Part shown: one piece after another, positions 49,414-57,534 of the stretch
Layout: the number at the start of each line of letters is the position of its first letter
Position numbering within the stretch: the first letter of the stretch is position 1
Source: JBAYSY01 sp041675885
GTDB taxonomy: Bacteria; Pseudomonadota; Alphaproteobacteria; Rhodobacterales; Rhodobacteraceae
Direction: 5' to 3'
Assembly (NCBI GenBank): GCA_041675885.1
Contig: JBAYSY010000009.1
Coordinates: 11,399 to 75,398, forward strand
Length of the DNA stretch: 64,000 bases
Position numbers and translations under genes: made by a program
The notes under the pieces: generated by a model
What the model was told of the DNA's origin: nothing
Database searches by the model: none
What the model saw: the letters and a program-made list of their open reading frames with translations, nothing else

Positions 49414-50148
49414 ATGGAGCTTCGGGTTCTCGGCTGCGGCGACGCCTTCGGATCGGGCGGGCGGATGCAGACCTGTTTCCATGTCGCCACCGGCGGCGGC
49501 GCCTTCCTGATCGACTGCGGCGCGACGGCACTGATCGCCATGCGCCGCCACGGCATCGACCCGAACGGGATCGGCACGATCCTGCTCAGCCACCTGCACG
49601 GCGATCATTTCGGCGGGTTGCCGTTCCTGATCCTCGACGCGCAACTCGTAAGCCGCCGGACCGCGCCGCTGACCGTCGTCGGCCCGCCCGGCCTTGCCGC
49701 ACGCCTGTCCGCGCTGATGGAGGCGATGTTCCCCGGCTCGGCCACCGCCCGCCGCCGCTTCGCGCTGGAGATCGTCGAATACACCCCCGGCAAGACGGCG
49801 GAGGTGAACGGGATCACCCTGACGCCTTTCGAGGTCCGCCACCCCTCGGGCGCCCCCACCTGCGCGCTGCGGATTGCGGTCGGCGGGCGGATCCTCGCCT
49901 ATACCGGCGACACCGAATGGGTCGAGGCGCTGATCCCCGCCGCGCAGGGCGCCGACCTGCTGATCGCCGAAGCCTATACGCCGGAGAAGCCGGTGCCCTT
50001 CCACCTCGACTGGGCCACCCTGCGCGCCCGCCTGCCCGAGATCGGCGCCCGGCGGGTGCTGCTCACGCATATGGGGCCCGACATGCTCGCCCATGCGGCG
50101 GAGGGCTGCGAGAAGGCCGGGGACGGGATGCGGATCGCGCTGGGTTGA
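49414..50148 (+). CDS. MBL-fold metallo-hydrolase, RNase Z-like
   Basis: 244 residues. LRVLGCGDAFGSGGRMQTCF at the start, then the metal-binding SHLHGDHFGGLPFLILDAQL (HxHxDH, ~65-70) and LAYTGDTEWVEALIP (second-site Asp). Two further His are seen: VRHPSGAPTC-type and LLTHMGPDML. The layout resembles RNase Z/ElaC-like and lactonase-like hydrolases, but the exosite and length do not define a tRNA processing enzyme. Its function is therefore left open. GGGAGGGGACGG precedes the ATG. Confidence 0.85.
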   Translation: MELRVLGCGDAFGSGGRMQTCFHVATGGGAFLIDCGATALIAMRRHGIDPNGIGTILLSHLHGDHFGGLPFLILDAQLVSRRTAPLTVVGPPGLAARLSALMEAMFPGSATARRRFALEIVEYTPGKTAEVNGITLTPFEVRHPSGAPTCALRIAVGGRILAYTGDTEWVEALIPAAQGADLLIAEAYTPEKPVPFHLDWATLRARLPEIGARRVLLTHMGPDMLAHAAEGCEKAGDGMRIALG

Positions 50149-50220
50149 AGGGGCGCGGACGCCCCCCTTGCCGCATCGCCCGGCATGGGTCATGATCCCC
50201 GCCGGGACGAGAGGGACCCC

Positions 50221-50676
50221 ATGCGCAAGTTTCTGGTCGTGCTGGACGACAGCCGCGAATGTCTCAACGCCATGCGCTACGCCGCGCTGCGCGCCGGCCA
50301 TACCGGCGCGGGCGTCACCATCCTGTCGATCATCCCGCCCGAGGAGTTCCAGCACTGGATGGGCGTGGCCGACCTGATGCGGGCCGAGGCGCGCGAGCGG
50401 ATCGAGGCGCATTTCGAGGTCTTCGCCAAATGGATGCGCGACAAGCAGGGGGTGAACCCCGAACTGGTGATCCGCGAGGGCGAGCCGGTGGCCGAGATCC
50501 TCGCCCAGGTGAACGAAGACCCGAAGATCGGCGTGCTGGTGCTGGGCGCGGGCACCGACAAGGGGGGCCCGGGCCCGCTGGTCACGCAATTGTCGCGCAA
50601 TTCCGGCGCGCTGCCCTGCCCGATCACCATCGTGCCCGGCGAACTGTCGAAGGAGCGGCTGGAGGCGATCAGCTGA
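50221..50676 (+). CDS. Universal stress protein (UspA family)
   Basis: 151 residues. RKFLVVLDDSRECLNAMRYA is the UspA strand-1/Asp motif. GAGVTILSIIPPEEFQHW, VIREGEPVAEILAQVNEDP and VLVLGAGTDKGGPGPLVTQL (ATP-binding GxxGxxxxGS-like region) follow. NSGALPCPITIVPGEL is the final strand. The ATG at 50221 follows GAGAGGGACC. Family members bind ATP or act in stress survival. It precedes nfu after 125 bases. Confidence 0.92.
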   Translation: MRKFLVVLDDSRECLNAMRYAALRAGHTGAGVTILSIIPPEEFQHWMGVADLMRAEARERIEAHFEVFAKWMRDKQGVNPELVIREGEPVAEILAQVNEDPKIGVLVLGAGTDKGGPGPLVTQLSRNSGALPCPITIVPGELSKERLEAIS

Positions 50677-50730
50677 CCCGTCGCGGGGACGCACGCGGGT
50701 CCGGCAGGGGGCTGGCGGTAACGTCAGTAT

Positions 50731-50754
50731 TATTTAGAACCGTTCCAAAACTTG
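50731..50754 (+). promoter_or_regulatory. Irr/ICE-like iron-responsive operator upstream of nfu
   Basis: TTTAGAA-CCG-TTCCAAA (50734-50750) matches the alphaproteobacterial iron control element TTTAGAA-NNN-TTCTAAA with one mismatch. It is followed at once by ACTTGACA, which could be a -35 element. It lies 52 bases before the nfu start, so binding would block transcription. The target is an Fe-S scaffold gene, consistent with iron control. Confidence 0.6.
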
Positions 50755-50801
50755 ACAGAAGCCCGGCGGAGGCGCATATGGGACAGGCAACGGAGGCCGC
50801 C

Positions 50802-51365
50802 ATGTTCATCCAGACCGAATCCACCCCGAACCCCGCCACGCTCAAGTTCCTGCCCGGCCAGACCGTGCTGGAAACCGGCACCGCCGATTTCCCGGCCGCC
50901 GACACGGCGGGGGGATCGCCGCTTGCCAGCCGCATCTTCGCGGTCGAAGGCGTGACCGGCGTGTTCTTCGGCACCGATTTCGTCACGGTAACCAAGGCCG
51001 CGCCGGTGGCGTGGGAACATATCAAACCCGCGATCCTCGGCGCGATCATGGAACATTACCAGTCCGGCGCCCCGGTGATGACCGAAGCGGGCGGCATCGC
51101 CTCGGGCCATGCGGAACATACCGGCCCCGATGGCGAGATCGTGCGCCAGATCAAGGAGTTGCTGGATACCCGCGTGCGACCCGCCGTGGCGCAGGACGGC
51201 GGCGACATCACCTTCCACGGGTTCGAGCGCGGCGTGGTCTACCTGCACATGCAGGGCGCCTGCGCGGGCTGCCCGTCCTCGACGCTCACGCTGAAGATGG
51301 GTATCGAGAACCTGCTGCGCCACTATATCCCCGAGGTGGTCGAGGTCCGGCCGGTCGCGGCCTGA
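50802..51365 (+). CDS. NifU-like Fe-S scaffold/carrier protein (Nfu family)
   Basis: 187 residues. The N-terminal Nfu_N domain (MFIQTESTPNPATLKFLPGQ) is followed by a NifU C-terminal domain (~105-187) with VAQDGGDITFHGFERGVVYL and the cluster-binding MQGACAGCPSSTLTLKMGI (CxxC). It carries Fe-S clusters to apo-proteins. The ATG at 50802 has GGAGG upstream; an earlier ATG (50778, MGQATEAA) is in frame but less typical. An Irr/ICE-like site precedes it. tsaB follows 8 bases later with a GTG start. Confidence 0.95.
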   Translation: MFIQTESTPNPATLKFLPGQTVLETGTADFPAADTAGGSPLASRIFAVEGVTGVFFGTDFVTVTKAAPVAWEHIKPAILGAIMEHYQSGAPVMTEAGGIASGHAEHTGPDGEIVRQIKELLDTRVRPAVAQDGGDITFHGFERGVVYLHMQGACAGCPSSTLTLKMGIENLLRHYIPEVVEVRPVAA

Positions 51366-51373
51366 TCCCGCCC

Positions 51374-52075
51374 GTGACCTTCGGGCCCGTCCTTGCCTTC
51401 GACACGTCGGCCGCGCATTGCGCGGCCGCTTTGCTGCGGCCCGACGGCACCGTGACCGACCGGGTGGAGCCGATGGACAGGGGGCAGGCCGAACGGCTGT
51501 TTCCCCTTCTGGAACAGATACTTGCCGAGGCCGGGATCGGCTGGGGCAATCTTGCCGCGCTTGGGGTCTGCACCGGGCCGGGCAACTTTACCGGCGTGCG
51601 AATCGCGGTCTCGGCGGCGCGCGGGCTGGCGCTTTCGCTCGGCGTCCCGGCGGTGGGGGTGACGCTGTTCGAGGCGGTGGAGGCCGGGGGGGAAGCGCCC
51701 GCCGCGCTCATCTCCCTGTCGGCGCCGCGCGGGCTTGCCTATGTCCAGCACTTCCACGACCGCCGCCCCGATGCCCCGCCCCGGTTGATCGACCCCGCCA
51801 GCCCGCCCGATGGTCTGGGACTTGCCCCCGGCGCGCTGGTCCGTGGCCACCGGGCGACAGAGATCGCCCGGCACTTCGGCACCCCGCACTTCAACATCCG
51901 GGCCGAGGAAACGGAACCAGCCGGCATCGCCCCGCGCATCGCCCGAATCACCCGCGACCGGCTGCTGGCGGGCGAGACCCCGCCCCGCCCCGCCCCGCTC
52001 TATGTCCGCCCCGCCGACGCGGCGCCACCGTCCGAGGCGCCGCCTGTGATCCTGCCCGCGATCCTGCCGGGCTGA
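51374..52075 (+). CDS. tsaB: tRNA threonylcarbamoyladenosine biosynthesis protein TsaB
   Basis: Partner of TsaD/TsaE in making the t6A37 modification of ANN-decoding tRNAs. 233 residues. PVLAFDTSAAHCAAALLRPD at the start, LFPLLEQILAEAGIGWGNLA and LGVCTGPGNFTGVRIAVSAA (GxGSFTGLR pattern), then LALSLGVPAVGVTLFEAVEA. The ASKHA fold lacks the metal-binding His pair of TsaD, as expected. The start codon is GTG at 51374; no ATG fits. rimI follows after four bases, the usual tsaB-rimI order. Confidence 0.94.
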   Translation: MTFGPVLAFDTSAAHCAAALLRPDGTVTDRVEPMDRGQAERLFPLLEQILAEAGIGWGNLAALGVCTGPGNFTGVRIAVSAARGLALSLGVPAVGVTLFEAVEAGGEAPAALISLSAPRGLAYVQHFHDRRPDAPPRLIDPASPPDGLGLAPGALVRGHRATEIARHFGTPHFNIRAEETEPAGIAPRIARITRDRLLAGETPPRPAPLYVRPADAAPPSEAPPVILPAILPG

Positions 52076-52079
52076 GCCG

Positions 52080-52511
52080 ATGCGCCCCGAAGACCTCGCC
52101 GCCCTGCACGCCCGCTGTTTCACCACGCCCCGGCCGTGGAGCGCGGCGGAATTCGCCGCGATGCTCGAAAGCCCCGGCGCCTTCCTGATCGGCGACGCCA
52201 GCGGCTTTGTCCTCGGCCGGGTGGCGGCGGGCGAGGCGGAACTCCTGACCCTCGCCGTCGCGCCCGGGGCCCGGCGCCGGGGTCTCGGCCGGGGGCTTCT
52301 GGAGGGGTTCGAGGCGGGGGCGGCAAGGCGCGGGGCCGGGACGGCCTTCCTTGAAGTGGCGGCGGGCAATGCCCCCGCCCGGGCGCTTTACGCCGCCGCA
52401 GGCTGGGACCGGAGCGGCCTCCGGCCCGGTTACTACCGCCACCCCGACGGCAGCAGCGAAGACGCGCTTGTGCTTTGCCGCAGGCTGGCCCCCTGCCCCG
52501 GCGGCGGGTGA
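52080..52511 (+). CDS. rimI: Ribosomal-protein-alanine N-acetyltransferase RimI
   Basis: GNAT acetyltransferase acting on the N-terminal Ala of ribosomal protein S18. 143 residues. PWSAAEFAAMLESPGAFLIG, then LLTLAVAPGARRRGLGRGLL (acetyl-CoA motif A, RxxGxG/A) and FLEVAAGNAPARALYAAAGW, which is typical of RimI (LEVRxxNxxAxxLYxxxGF). YYRHPDGSSEDALVL is the C-terminal strand. Coupled to tsaB. Confidence 0.93.
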   Translation: MRPEDLAALHARCFTTPRPWSAAEFAAMLESPGAFLIGDASGFVLGRVAAGEAELLTLAVAPGARRRGLGRGLLEGFEAGAARRGAGTAFLEVAAGNAPARALYAAAGWDRSGLRPGYYRHPDGSSEDALVLCRRLAPCPGGG

Positions 52512-52574
52512 TGGACGGGTAGTTGCCCGGAAACTTCTGGGGTTTTGCACCAATCACCGTCCGGAGCAACTGGT

Positions 52575-52646
52575 CGCAACAGGGGGCGGCGGTCGGCCGC
52601 TGCCCGGCGGCGCGTGACGCGCCTTGACTCCGGGCAAAGGGGGAAA
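52575..52646 (+). repeat. Family A short repeat variant
   Basis: GCAACAGGGGGCGGCGGTCG followed by GCCGCTGCCCGGCGGCGCGT and the variant end GCCTTGACTCCGGGCAAAGG. It shares this TTGAxTCCGGGCAA ending with 59337-59396 and 61706-61745, a sub-type of family A. Confidence 0.65.
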
Positions 52647-52802
52647 GGGTGTCATGGTCCGGGGCCGCTCGTGGATGTGGCGGGCACAGCCCTTTGTTAC
52701 AGAAGCGCCGGAACATGAAACAACGCCCGCCCCAGCCGTTTGACAATACCCCACCACAGGGGCAAGTCTTGAACAGGTAGCCTTCACGCGGACAGCCCGG
52801 AA

Positions 52803-53723
52803 ATGCAGCTTTACCTGCCGATTGCCGAGGTCTCGGTCAATGCCTTCGCGTTGCTCGGGCTGGGCGGGATCGTGGGCCTGCTGTCGGGGATGTTCGGGGT
52901 CGGCGGCGGCTTCCTGATCACGCCCCTTCTCATGTTCATCGGCGTCCCCTCGACCGTCGCCGTGGCCACCGGGGCCAATCAGGTGGTGGCCTCGTCGGTC
53001 TCGGGCGTGCTGGCGCATCTGCGGCGGCGCACGGTGGATTTCCGCATGGGCTGGGTGCTCCTGAGCGGCGGGATGCTGGGCGCGGCGGCGGGCATCTGGG
53101 TGTTCGACATGCTGCGCCGGGCCGGTCAGGTCGATCTGCTGGTGCAGCTTTCCTACGTGCTGTTCCTCGGGCTAATCGGGGCCCTGATGTTCCAGGAAAG
53201 CCTGCGCGCCATCACCCGCGCCCGCACACCCGGCGCCAAGCCGCGCCGGGCGCATCAGCATTTCCTTGTCCACCGGCTGCCCCTGAAGGTGAAGTTCCGC
53301 ACCTCGGGGCTTTACATCAGCGTGATCCCCCCGGTGCTGGTAGGCGCCTCGGTCGGTTTCCTCGCGGCGGTCATGGGGGTGGGTGGCGGCTTCATCATGG
53401 TGCCCGCCATGATCTACCTTCTGGGGATGCCAACCAAGGTGGTGATCGGCACCTCGCTTTTCCAGATCGTGTTCGTCACCGCCTTCACCACGCTGATGCA
53501 CGCGGTCACCGCCCGGTCGGTCGATATGCTGCTGGCGGTGGTGCTGATCGTCGGCGGCGTGATCGGGGCGCAGGCGGGCACGCAGCTGGGCCTGCGGCTC
53601 AAGGCCGAGCAGCTGCGCGTCCTGCTGGCGGTTCTGGTGCTGGCGGTCTGCTTCAAGATCGCGCTCGACCTGCTTTTGCGCCCGGACGAGCTTTACTCCC
53701 TCACCGTGGGGAGGCTGCCGTGA
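52803..53723 (+). CDS. TauE/SafE (TSUP) family sulfite/organosulfur exporter-like permease
   Basis: 306 residues, about eight membrane helices. FALLGLGGIVGLLSGMFGVG is the first TauE motif, and GVGGGFIMVPAMIYLLGMPT the repeated one (~200). ATGANQVVASSVSGVLAHLR and VVLIVGGVIGAQAGTQLGLR complete the pattern. Members move sulfite, taurine products or related anions. The GTG start of the next gene overlaps its stop. Substrate not determinable from sequence. Confidence 0.9.
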   Translation: MQLYLPIAEVSVNAFALLGLGGIVGLLSGMFGVGGGFLITPLLMFIGVPSTVAVATGANQVVASSVSGVLAHLRRRTVDFRMGWVLLSGGMLGAAAGIWVFDMLRRAGQVDLLVQLSYVLFLGLIGALMFQESLRAITRARTPGAKPRRAHQHFLVHRLPLKVKFRTSGLYISVIPPVLVGASVGFLAAVMGVGGGFIMVPAMIYLLGMPTKVVIGTSLFQIVFVTAFTTLMHAVTARSVDMLLAVVLIVGGVIGAQAGTQLGLRLKAEQLRVLLAVLVLAVCFKIALDLLLRPDELYSLTVGRLP

Positions 53724-54475
53724 TCCGCCTCCTGCTCCTGCTCCTGCTCCTGCTTGCCGCCCTGCCCGCAAGGGCCGAGGAGGTGGTGGCCGGGCTCAGC
53801 CATCAGCGGATCGCGCTTACGGCGAATTTCGACGGGTCCGAGATCATGGTCTATGGCGCGGTCAAGCGTGACCAGCCCGCGCCGGAAGGCCCCCTGGAGG
53901 TGATCGTCACGGTCGAGGGGCCTTCGACCCCGGTCACGGTGCGGCGCAAGTCGCGGGTGTTCGGCATCTGGGTCAATACCGAATCGGTGGTGATCAGCCG
54001 CGCGCCCTCGTTCTACGCCATCGCCACCACGGCGCCCTTCTCCGAAATCCTGTCGGATACCGAGAACCTGCGCCACCAGATATCCATCCCCCGGGCGATC
54101 CGCGCCGTGGGCATCGCCGCCGCCGAGGATGCCCCCGGCTTTACCGAGGCGCTGGTCCGTATCCGCCAGGCCGAGGGGCACTATCATCTGGACGAGAACA
54201 CCGTCGGGCTGGCCGAGGCGACGCTGTTCCGCGCCGATTTCGTGCTGCCCGCCAACCTGGTCGAAGGCGACTATCGGGTGCGGATCTTCCTGACCCGGGG
54301 CGGCGCGGTGGTGGACTTGCTGGAAGAGACGATCCTCGTGCGCAAGGAAGGGCTGGAGCGGTTCCTCTACAACCTCGCGCAGGACCAGCCGCTGGTCTAT
54401 GGCACCCTGGCGCTGGCCCTTGCGGTGGTGGCGGCGCTGATGGCCTCGGCCGCGTTCCGGTTCTTCCGGCTGTAG
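53720..54475 (+). CDS. TIGR02186 (Alph_Pro_TM) membrane-anchored periplasmic protein
   Basis: 251 residues. Signal peptide (LLLLLLLLAALPARAEE, cleavage near 20), a long beta-rich periplasmic domain (VVAGLSHQRIALTANFDGSE, VTVEGPSTPVTVRRKSRVFG, FGIWVNTESVVISRAPSFYA), and one C-terminal helix (~227-247, TLALALAVVAALMASAAFRF). The family is known only from Alphaproteobacteria and has no assigned function. The GTG start overlaps the TauE stop (GTGA); the pairing implies a periplasmic partner for that permease (inference). Confidence 0.87.
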   Translation: MIRLLLLLLLLLAALPARAEEVVAGLSHQRIALTANFDGSEIMVYGAVKRDQPAPEGPLEVIVTVEGPSTPVTVRRKSRVFGIWVNTESVVISRAPSFYAIATTAPFSEILSDTENLRHQISIPRAIRAVGIAAAEDAPGFTEALVRIRQAEGHYHLDENTVGLAEATLFRADFVLPANLVEGDYRVRIFLTRGGAVVDLLEETILVRKEGLERFLYNLAQDQPLVYGTLALALAVVAALMASAAFRFFRL

Positions 54476-54491
54476 TCTTCCCCCCTGATGG

Positions 54492-54674
54492 TCAGCGGGG
54501 GGCGTTTTCGTCACCATCGGGCTTCGGCACCTCGTCCCATTCGCTGGTCAGGATACGGCGGGAGTCGCCCTCGGGGTCGTCGTATTGCCGGTTCTTCAGC
54601 GACCAGAAGAAAGCCGCAAGGCCAAGCCCGCCGAGCACCAGTGAAACGGGGATGAGGATGGCGAGGATTTCCAT
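54492..54674 (-). CDS. ccoS: cbb3-type cytochrome oxidase assembly protein CcoS
   Basis: 60 residues with one N-terminal membrane helix (MEILAILIPVSLVLGGLGLA) and the family AAFFWSLKNRQYDDPEGDSR followed by ILTSEWDEVP. CcoS is needed to insert heme and copper into the cbb3 oxidase. The ATG at 54674 has AGGAG upstream. Last gene of ccoGHIS, but separated from ccoI by 179 bases that contain repeats, unlike the tight spacing upstream. Confidence 0.93.
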   Translation of the reverse strand: MEILAILIPVSLVLGGLGLAAFFWSLKNRQYDDPEGDSRRILTSEWDEVPKPDGDENAPR

Positions 54675-54740
54675 GCCGCGTCTCCTATCATGTTGCTGGG
54701 GAAATGGCGATACGAGGGTGCCCGTCTCCGGCCAGCACAA

Positions 54741-54826
54741 CGGAAGGGCGGCGACCGACCGCGGGGGGCCGCATCCGGCGTGCCGCCCCGTGCCTGCGGC
54801 GACCGTAGGGTGCGCTCACGCGCACC
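54741..54826. repeat. Degenerate family A and family B fragments between ccoI and ccoS
   Basis: GGAAGGGCGGCGACCGACCG then CGGGGGGCCGC resembles the 5' part of the A unit. CCGTAGGGTGCGCTCACGCG then CACC is a B hairpin (54804-54826). It could weaken or terminate transcription before ccoS. Confidence 0.55.
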
Positions 54827-54853
54827 ACCACCACGCCGGTCGGACCAATCCCC

Positions 54854-57055
54854 CTACTTCAGCCGCAGCGCGTTGATCGACACGGTGATCGACGACAGCG
54901 ACATCGCCAGCGCCGCCCAGAGCGGGGTGGCAAGGCCCACCAGCGCGATCGGCACCGCCACCACGTTGTAAAGCCCGGAGATCGCGAAGTTCTCGCGGAT
55001 GCGGCGCGACGACTGCACGGCGATCCGCGCGGCCTCGGCGATGGGCGCCATGTCGCGGCCCAGAAGCACGATGTCCGAGGCCACCCGCGCCGCATCGAGC
55101 GCCGAGGCGGGCGAGACCGAGACATGCGCCGCCGCCAGCGCCGCGGTGTCGTTGAGCCCGTCGCCCACCATCAGCACGCGGCGCCCCTCGGCCGCCAGCG
55201 TCTGCACCCTTGCCGCCTTCTCGGCCGGAAGCGCGCCCGCCACCCGGTCGGCGATCCCCAGCCGGTCGGCCATGTCGCTGACCGGCCCTTCGGTATCGCC
55301 CGAGATCAGCCAGACCGCCTTGCCTTGCGCGCGCAGCCCGGCCACCGCCTCGGCCGCGCCGGGGCGCAGGCTGTCGGTGAAGGGGAAGGCGCGGGGCTGG
55401 CCGTCGCCCACCCGCAGATAGGTCGCGGTGCGGTCGATCGCCTCCGCGCCGACCCATTCGGCCCGGCCGAGCCGCACCGTCCGGCCCTGCCAGTTCCCTT
55501 CGACACCGTAGCCCGGCACCTCGCGCAGCGCCTCGACCGCCACCGGGCGGATGCCCCGCACCGCCAGCGCCCCGGCCAGCGCCCGCGCCAGCGGATGCGA
55601 CGAGGCCCCGGCCAGCGCCGCCACCACCCGCAGGTCGGGTTTCGGATGGGTGTCCAGATCGACGGGTTCCGGCGCGCCCATGGTCAGCGTGCCGGTCTTG
55701 TCGAACACGACCGTATCCACTTCGGCCAGCCGCTCCAGCGCGGTGCCCGACTTGATCAGCAGGCCCTTGCGGAACAGCCTGCCCGAGGCCGCCGTCACCA
55801 CCGCCGGCACCGCGAGGCCGAGCGCGCAGGGACAGGTGATGATCAGCACCGCCGCGGCGATATTGATCGCCAGCCGCGCATCGCCGCCCGATTTCCACAT
55901 CCAGACCCAAAAGGCTGCAAAGGCCAGCACATGCACCAGCGGCGAATAGGCCCGCGCCGCCCGGTCGGCCAGCGAGGTGTAGCGGGTCCTGGCGCTTTCG
56001 GCGATGGCGACCAGATCGGCCATGCGATGGAGCGAGGTATCCTTGCCCGCCGCCTCGACCCGGACCTGAAGCGGGCCGGTCAGGTTCACCTCGCCCGCGC
56101 TGACCTGCGCGCCGGGGCCGGAGAACACCGGCAGGCTTTCGCCCGTCAGCAGGGATCGGTCGATCTCGCTTTCGCCGCCGGTCACCACGCCATCGACCGG
56201 CACCCTTCCACCCGGGCGGACCAGCACGGTCTCGCCCACCGCGAGTTCGGCCACCGGCACGGTTTCTTCGCCCGCATCGGTGATGCGGATCGCCCGGGGA
56301 ACCTCAAGCGCGGCAAGCTCCTGCGCGGCGGAACGCGCCACCGCGCGGGTGCGGTGGTCGAGATAGCGGCCCGCAAGCAGGAAGAAGGTCAGCATCACCG
56401 CCGCGTCGAAATAGGCGTGATGGCCGGAATGCCAGGTCTCGTAGATCGAGATCGAGGTGGCGAGGATGAGGGCGAGCGAGATCGGCACATCCATCCCCAG
56501 CCGCCGCGCCTTCAACGCCGCCCAGGCGCTGCGGAAGAACGGGCGCCCGGCGAACAGCACGGTCGGAATGGCGATCATGCCCGAAACCCAGTGGAACAGG
56601 TCGCGGGTGGAATCCTGCGCGCCGGACCAGACCGCGACCGACAGGAGCATGATGTTCATCATGGCAAAGCCCGAGACGCCGAGCATCATCAGAAGCTCGC
56701 GTCCCTGCCGGTCGAGATCGGTGGCCGAAAGCGCGCCGGGGTCAAGCTCATGCGCCTCGTAGCCCAGCCTGTCCAGCGCGGCGACGGCCGCATCCACCGT
56801 GAAACCGGGTGCGGCCTCGACCATGACGCGCTTCATGGTCAGGTTGACCCGCGCCGAGCGCACCTCGGGCAGGCGTTCAAGCCCGCGCTCGACGGTGGAG
56901 ATACAGGCGGCGCAATGCACGCCCGGCAGCGACAGCACCATCCGCCCCGGCGCGGCGGGGGCCGATGCGGCAAGGGCCCCGGCCGCCGGGGCCACGGTGC
57001 AGGCCGGGCAGGCCGCAAGACCGGGGCTTTCGGGGAAATCGACCGTGTTTGCCAT
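54854..57055 (-). CDS. ccoI: Copper-translocating P1B-type ATPase CcoI (FixI)
   Basis: Pumps Cu(I) across the membrane for cbb3 oxidase assembly. 733 residues. The N-terminal heavy-metal domain carries LSLPGVHCAACISTVERGLE (CxxC, C48/C51), preceded by an extra CPAC at 16-19. Transmembrane metal site CPC is in ITCPCALGLAVP. The P-domain has FDKTGTLTMG and the actuator loop LTGESLP. GDGLNDTAALAAA and eight membrane helices are as expected. The chosen start (MANTVDFPES) lies 4 bases after the ccoH stop. An upstream ATG inside ccoH is possible but less likely. Confidence 0.96.
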   Translation of the reverse strand: MANTVDFPESPGLAACPACTVAPAAGALAASAPAAPGRMVLSLPGVHCAACISTVERGLERLPEVRSARVNLTMKRVMVEAAPGFTVDAAVAALDRLGYEAHELDPGALSATDLDRQGRELLMMLGVSGFAMMNIMLLSVAVWSGAQDSTRDLFHWVSGMIAIPTVLFAGRPFFRSAWAALKARRLGMDVPISLALILATSISIYETWHSGHHAYFDAAVMLTFFLLAGRYLDHRTRAVARSAAQELAALEVPRAIRITDAGEETVPVAELAVGETVLVRPGGRVPVDGVVTGGESEIDRSLLTGESLPVFSGPGAQVSAGEVNLTGPLQVRVEAAGKDTSLHRMADLVAIAESARTRYTSLADRAARAYSPLVHVLAFAAFWVWMWKSGGDARLAINIAAAVLIITCPCALGLAVPAVVTAASGRLFRKGLLIKSGTALERLAEVDTVVFDKTGTLTMGAPEPVDLDTHPKPDLRVVAALAGASSHPLARALAGALAVRGIRPVAVEALREVPGYGVEGNWQGRTVRLGRAEWVGAEAIDRTATYLRVGDGQPRAFPFTDSLRPGAAEAVAGLRAQGKAVWLISGDTEGPVSDMADRLGIADRVAGALPAEKAARVQTLAAEGRRVLMVGDGLNDTAALAAAHVSVSPASALDAARVASDIVLLGRDMAPIAEAARIAVQSSRRIRENFAISGLYNVVAVPIALVGLATPLWAALAMSLSSITVSINALRLK

Positions 57056-57059
57056 TGCC

Positions 57060-57533
57060 TCAGCCCCGGACATGGATGCGCAGCCGCTGGCGGAACGGGG
57101 TGCCGTCGCGGGATTCGGCCTCGACCCGCAACAGCCAGTATCCGGGGGCCAGATCGACCGCGGCGACGAAATCGGCGCCCTTGCGGATGAAGTCGGGCCG
57201 CAGATCGTCGGCGGCCTGGGTCGGACGGCCCACCAGCACCGAAAGCCCGGCCACCTCGGCCGGCAGGTCTGCCGCATCGGTGAAGTTCAGCCGCAGCTCG
57301 CCCGCCGCGCGGTCATAGGCCGGGTCGATCTGCCAGCCCAGCGCCTCCTGTGCCTTGCGGTCGACGTCGAAGGTCTGGCTGGCGACGTATGAGTTGCGCA
57401 CCTCGATCCCCGGGAAGGTGCCGACCGCGAACACTGCCAGCGTGATGTTGACCGCGATCACCACCCCGAAGGCCGAGGCCACGATGGCAAACACCTTGCG
57501 CCCGGTCAGCTCGCGTCCCGTCGGCTCGCCCAT
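57060..57533 (-). CDS. ccoH: cbb3 oxidase assembly protein CcoH (FixH)
   Basis: 157 residues. One membrane helix (FAIVASAFGVVIAVNITLAV, ~15-34) followed by a periplasmic FixH domain: EVRNSYVASQTFDVDRKAQE, ALGWQIDPAYDRAAGELRLN, and a copper/structure-related C-terminal strand GYWLLRVEAESRDGTPFRQR. The start at 57533 has GGAGGG upstream, and the gene sits 1 base from the ccoG stop. The open frame continues upstream inside ccoG and is not used. Confidence 0.93.
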   Translation of the reverse strand: MGEPTGRELTGRKVFAIVASAFGVVIAVNITLAVFAVGTFPGIEVRNSYVASQTFDVDRKAQEALGWQIDPAYDRAAGELRLNFTDAADLPAEVAGLSVLVGRPTQAADDLRPDFIRKGADFVAAVDLAPGYWLLRVEAESRDGTPFRQRLRIHVRG

Positions 57534-57534
57534 C

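Noticed and set aside
55124..57190. 688-residue + frame opposite ccoI
   Set aside because: Antisense shadow; ccoI shows all P1B-ATPase motifs in the other strand.
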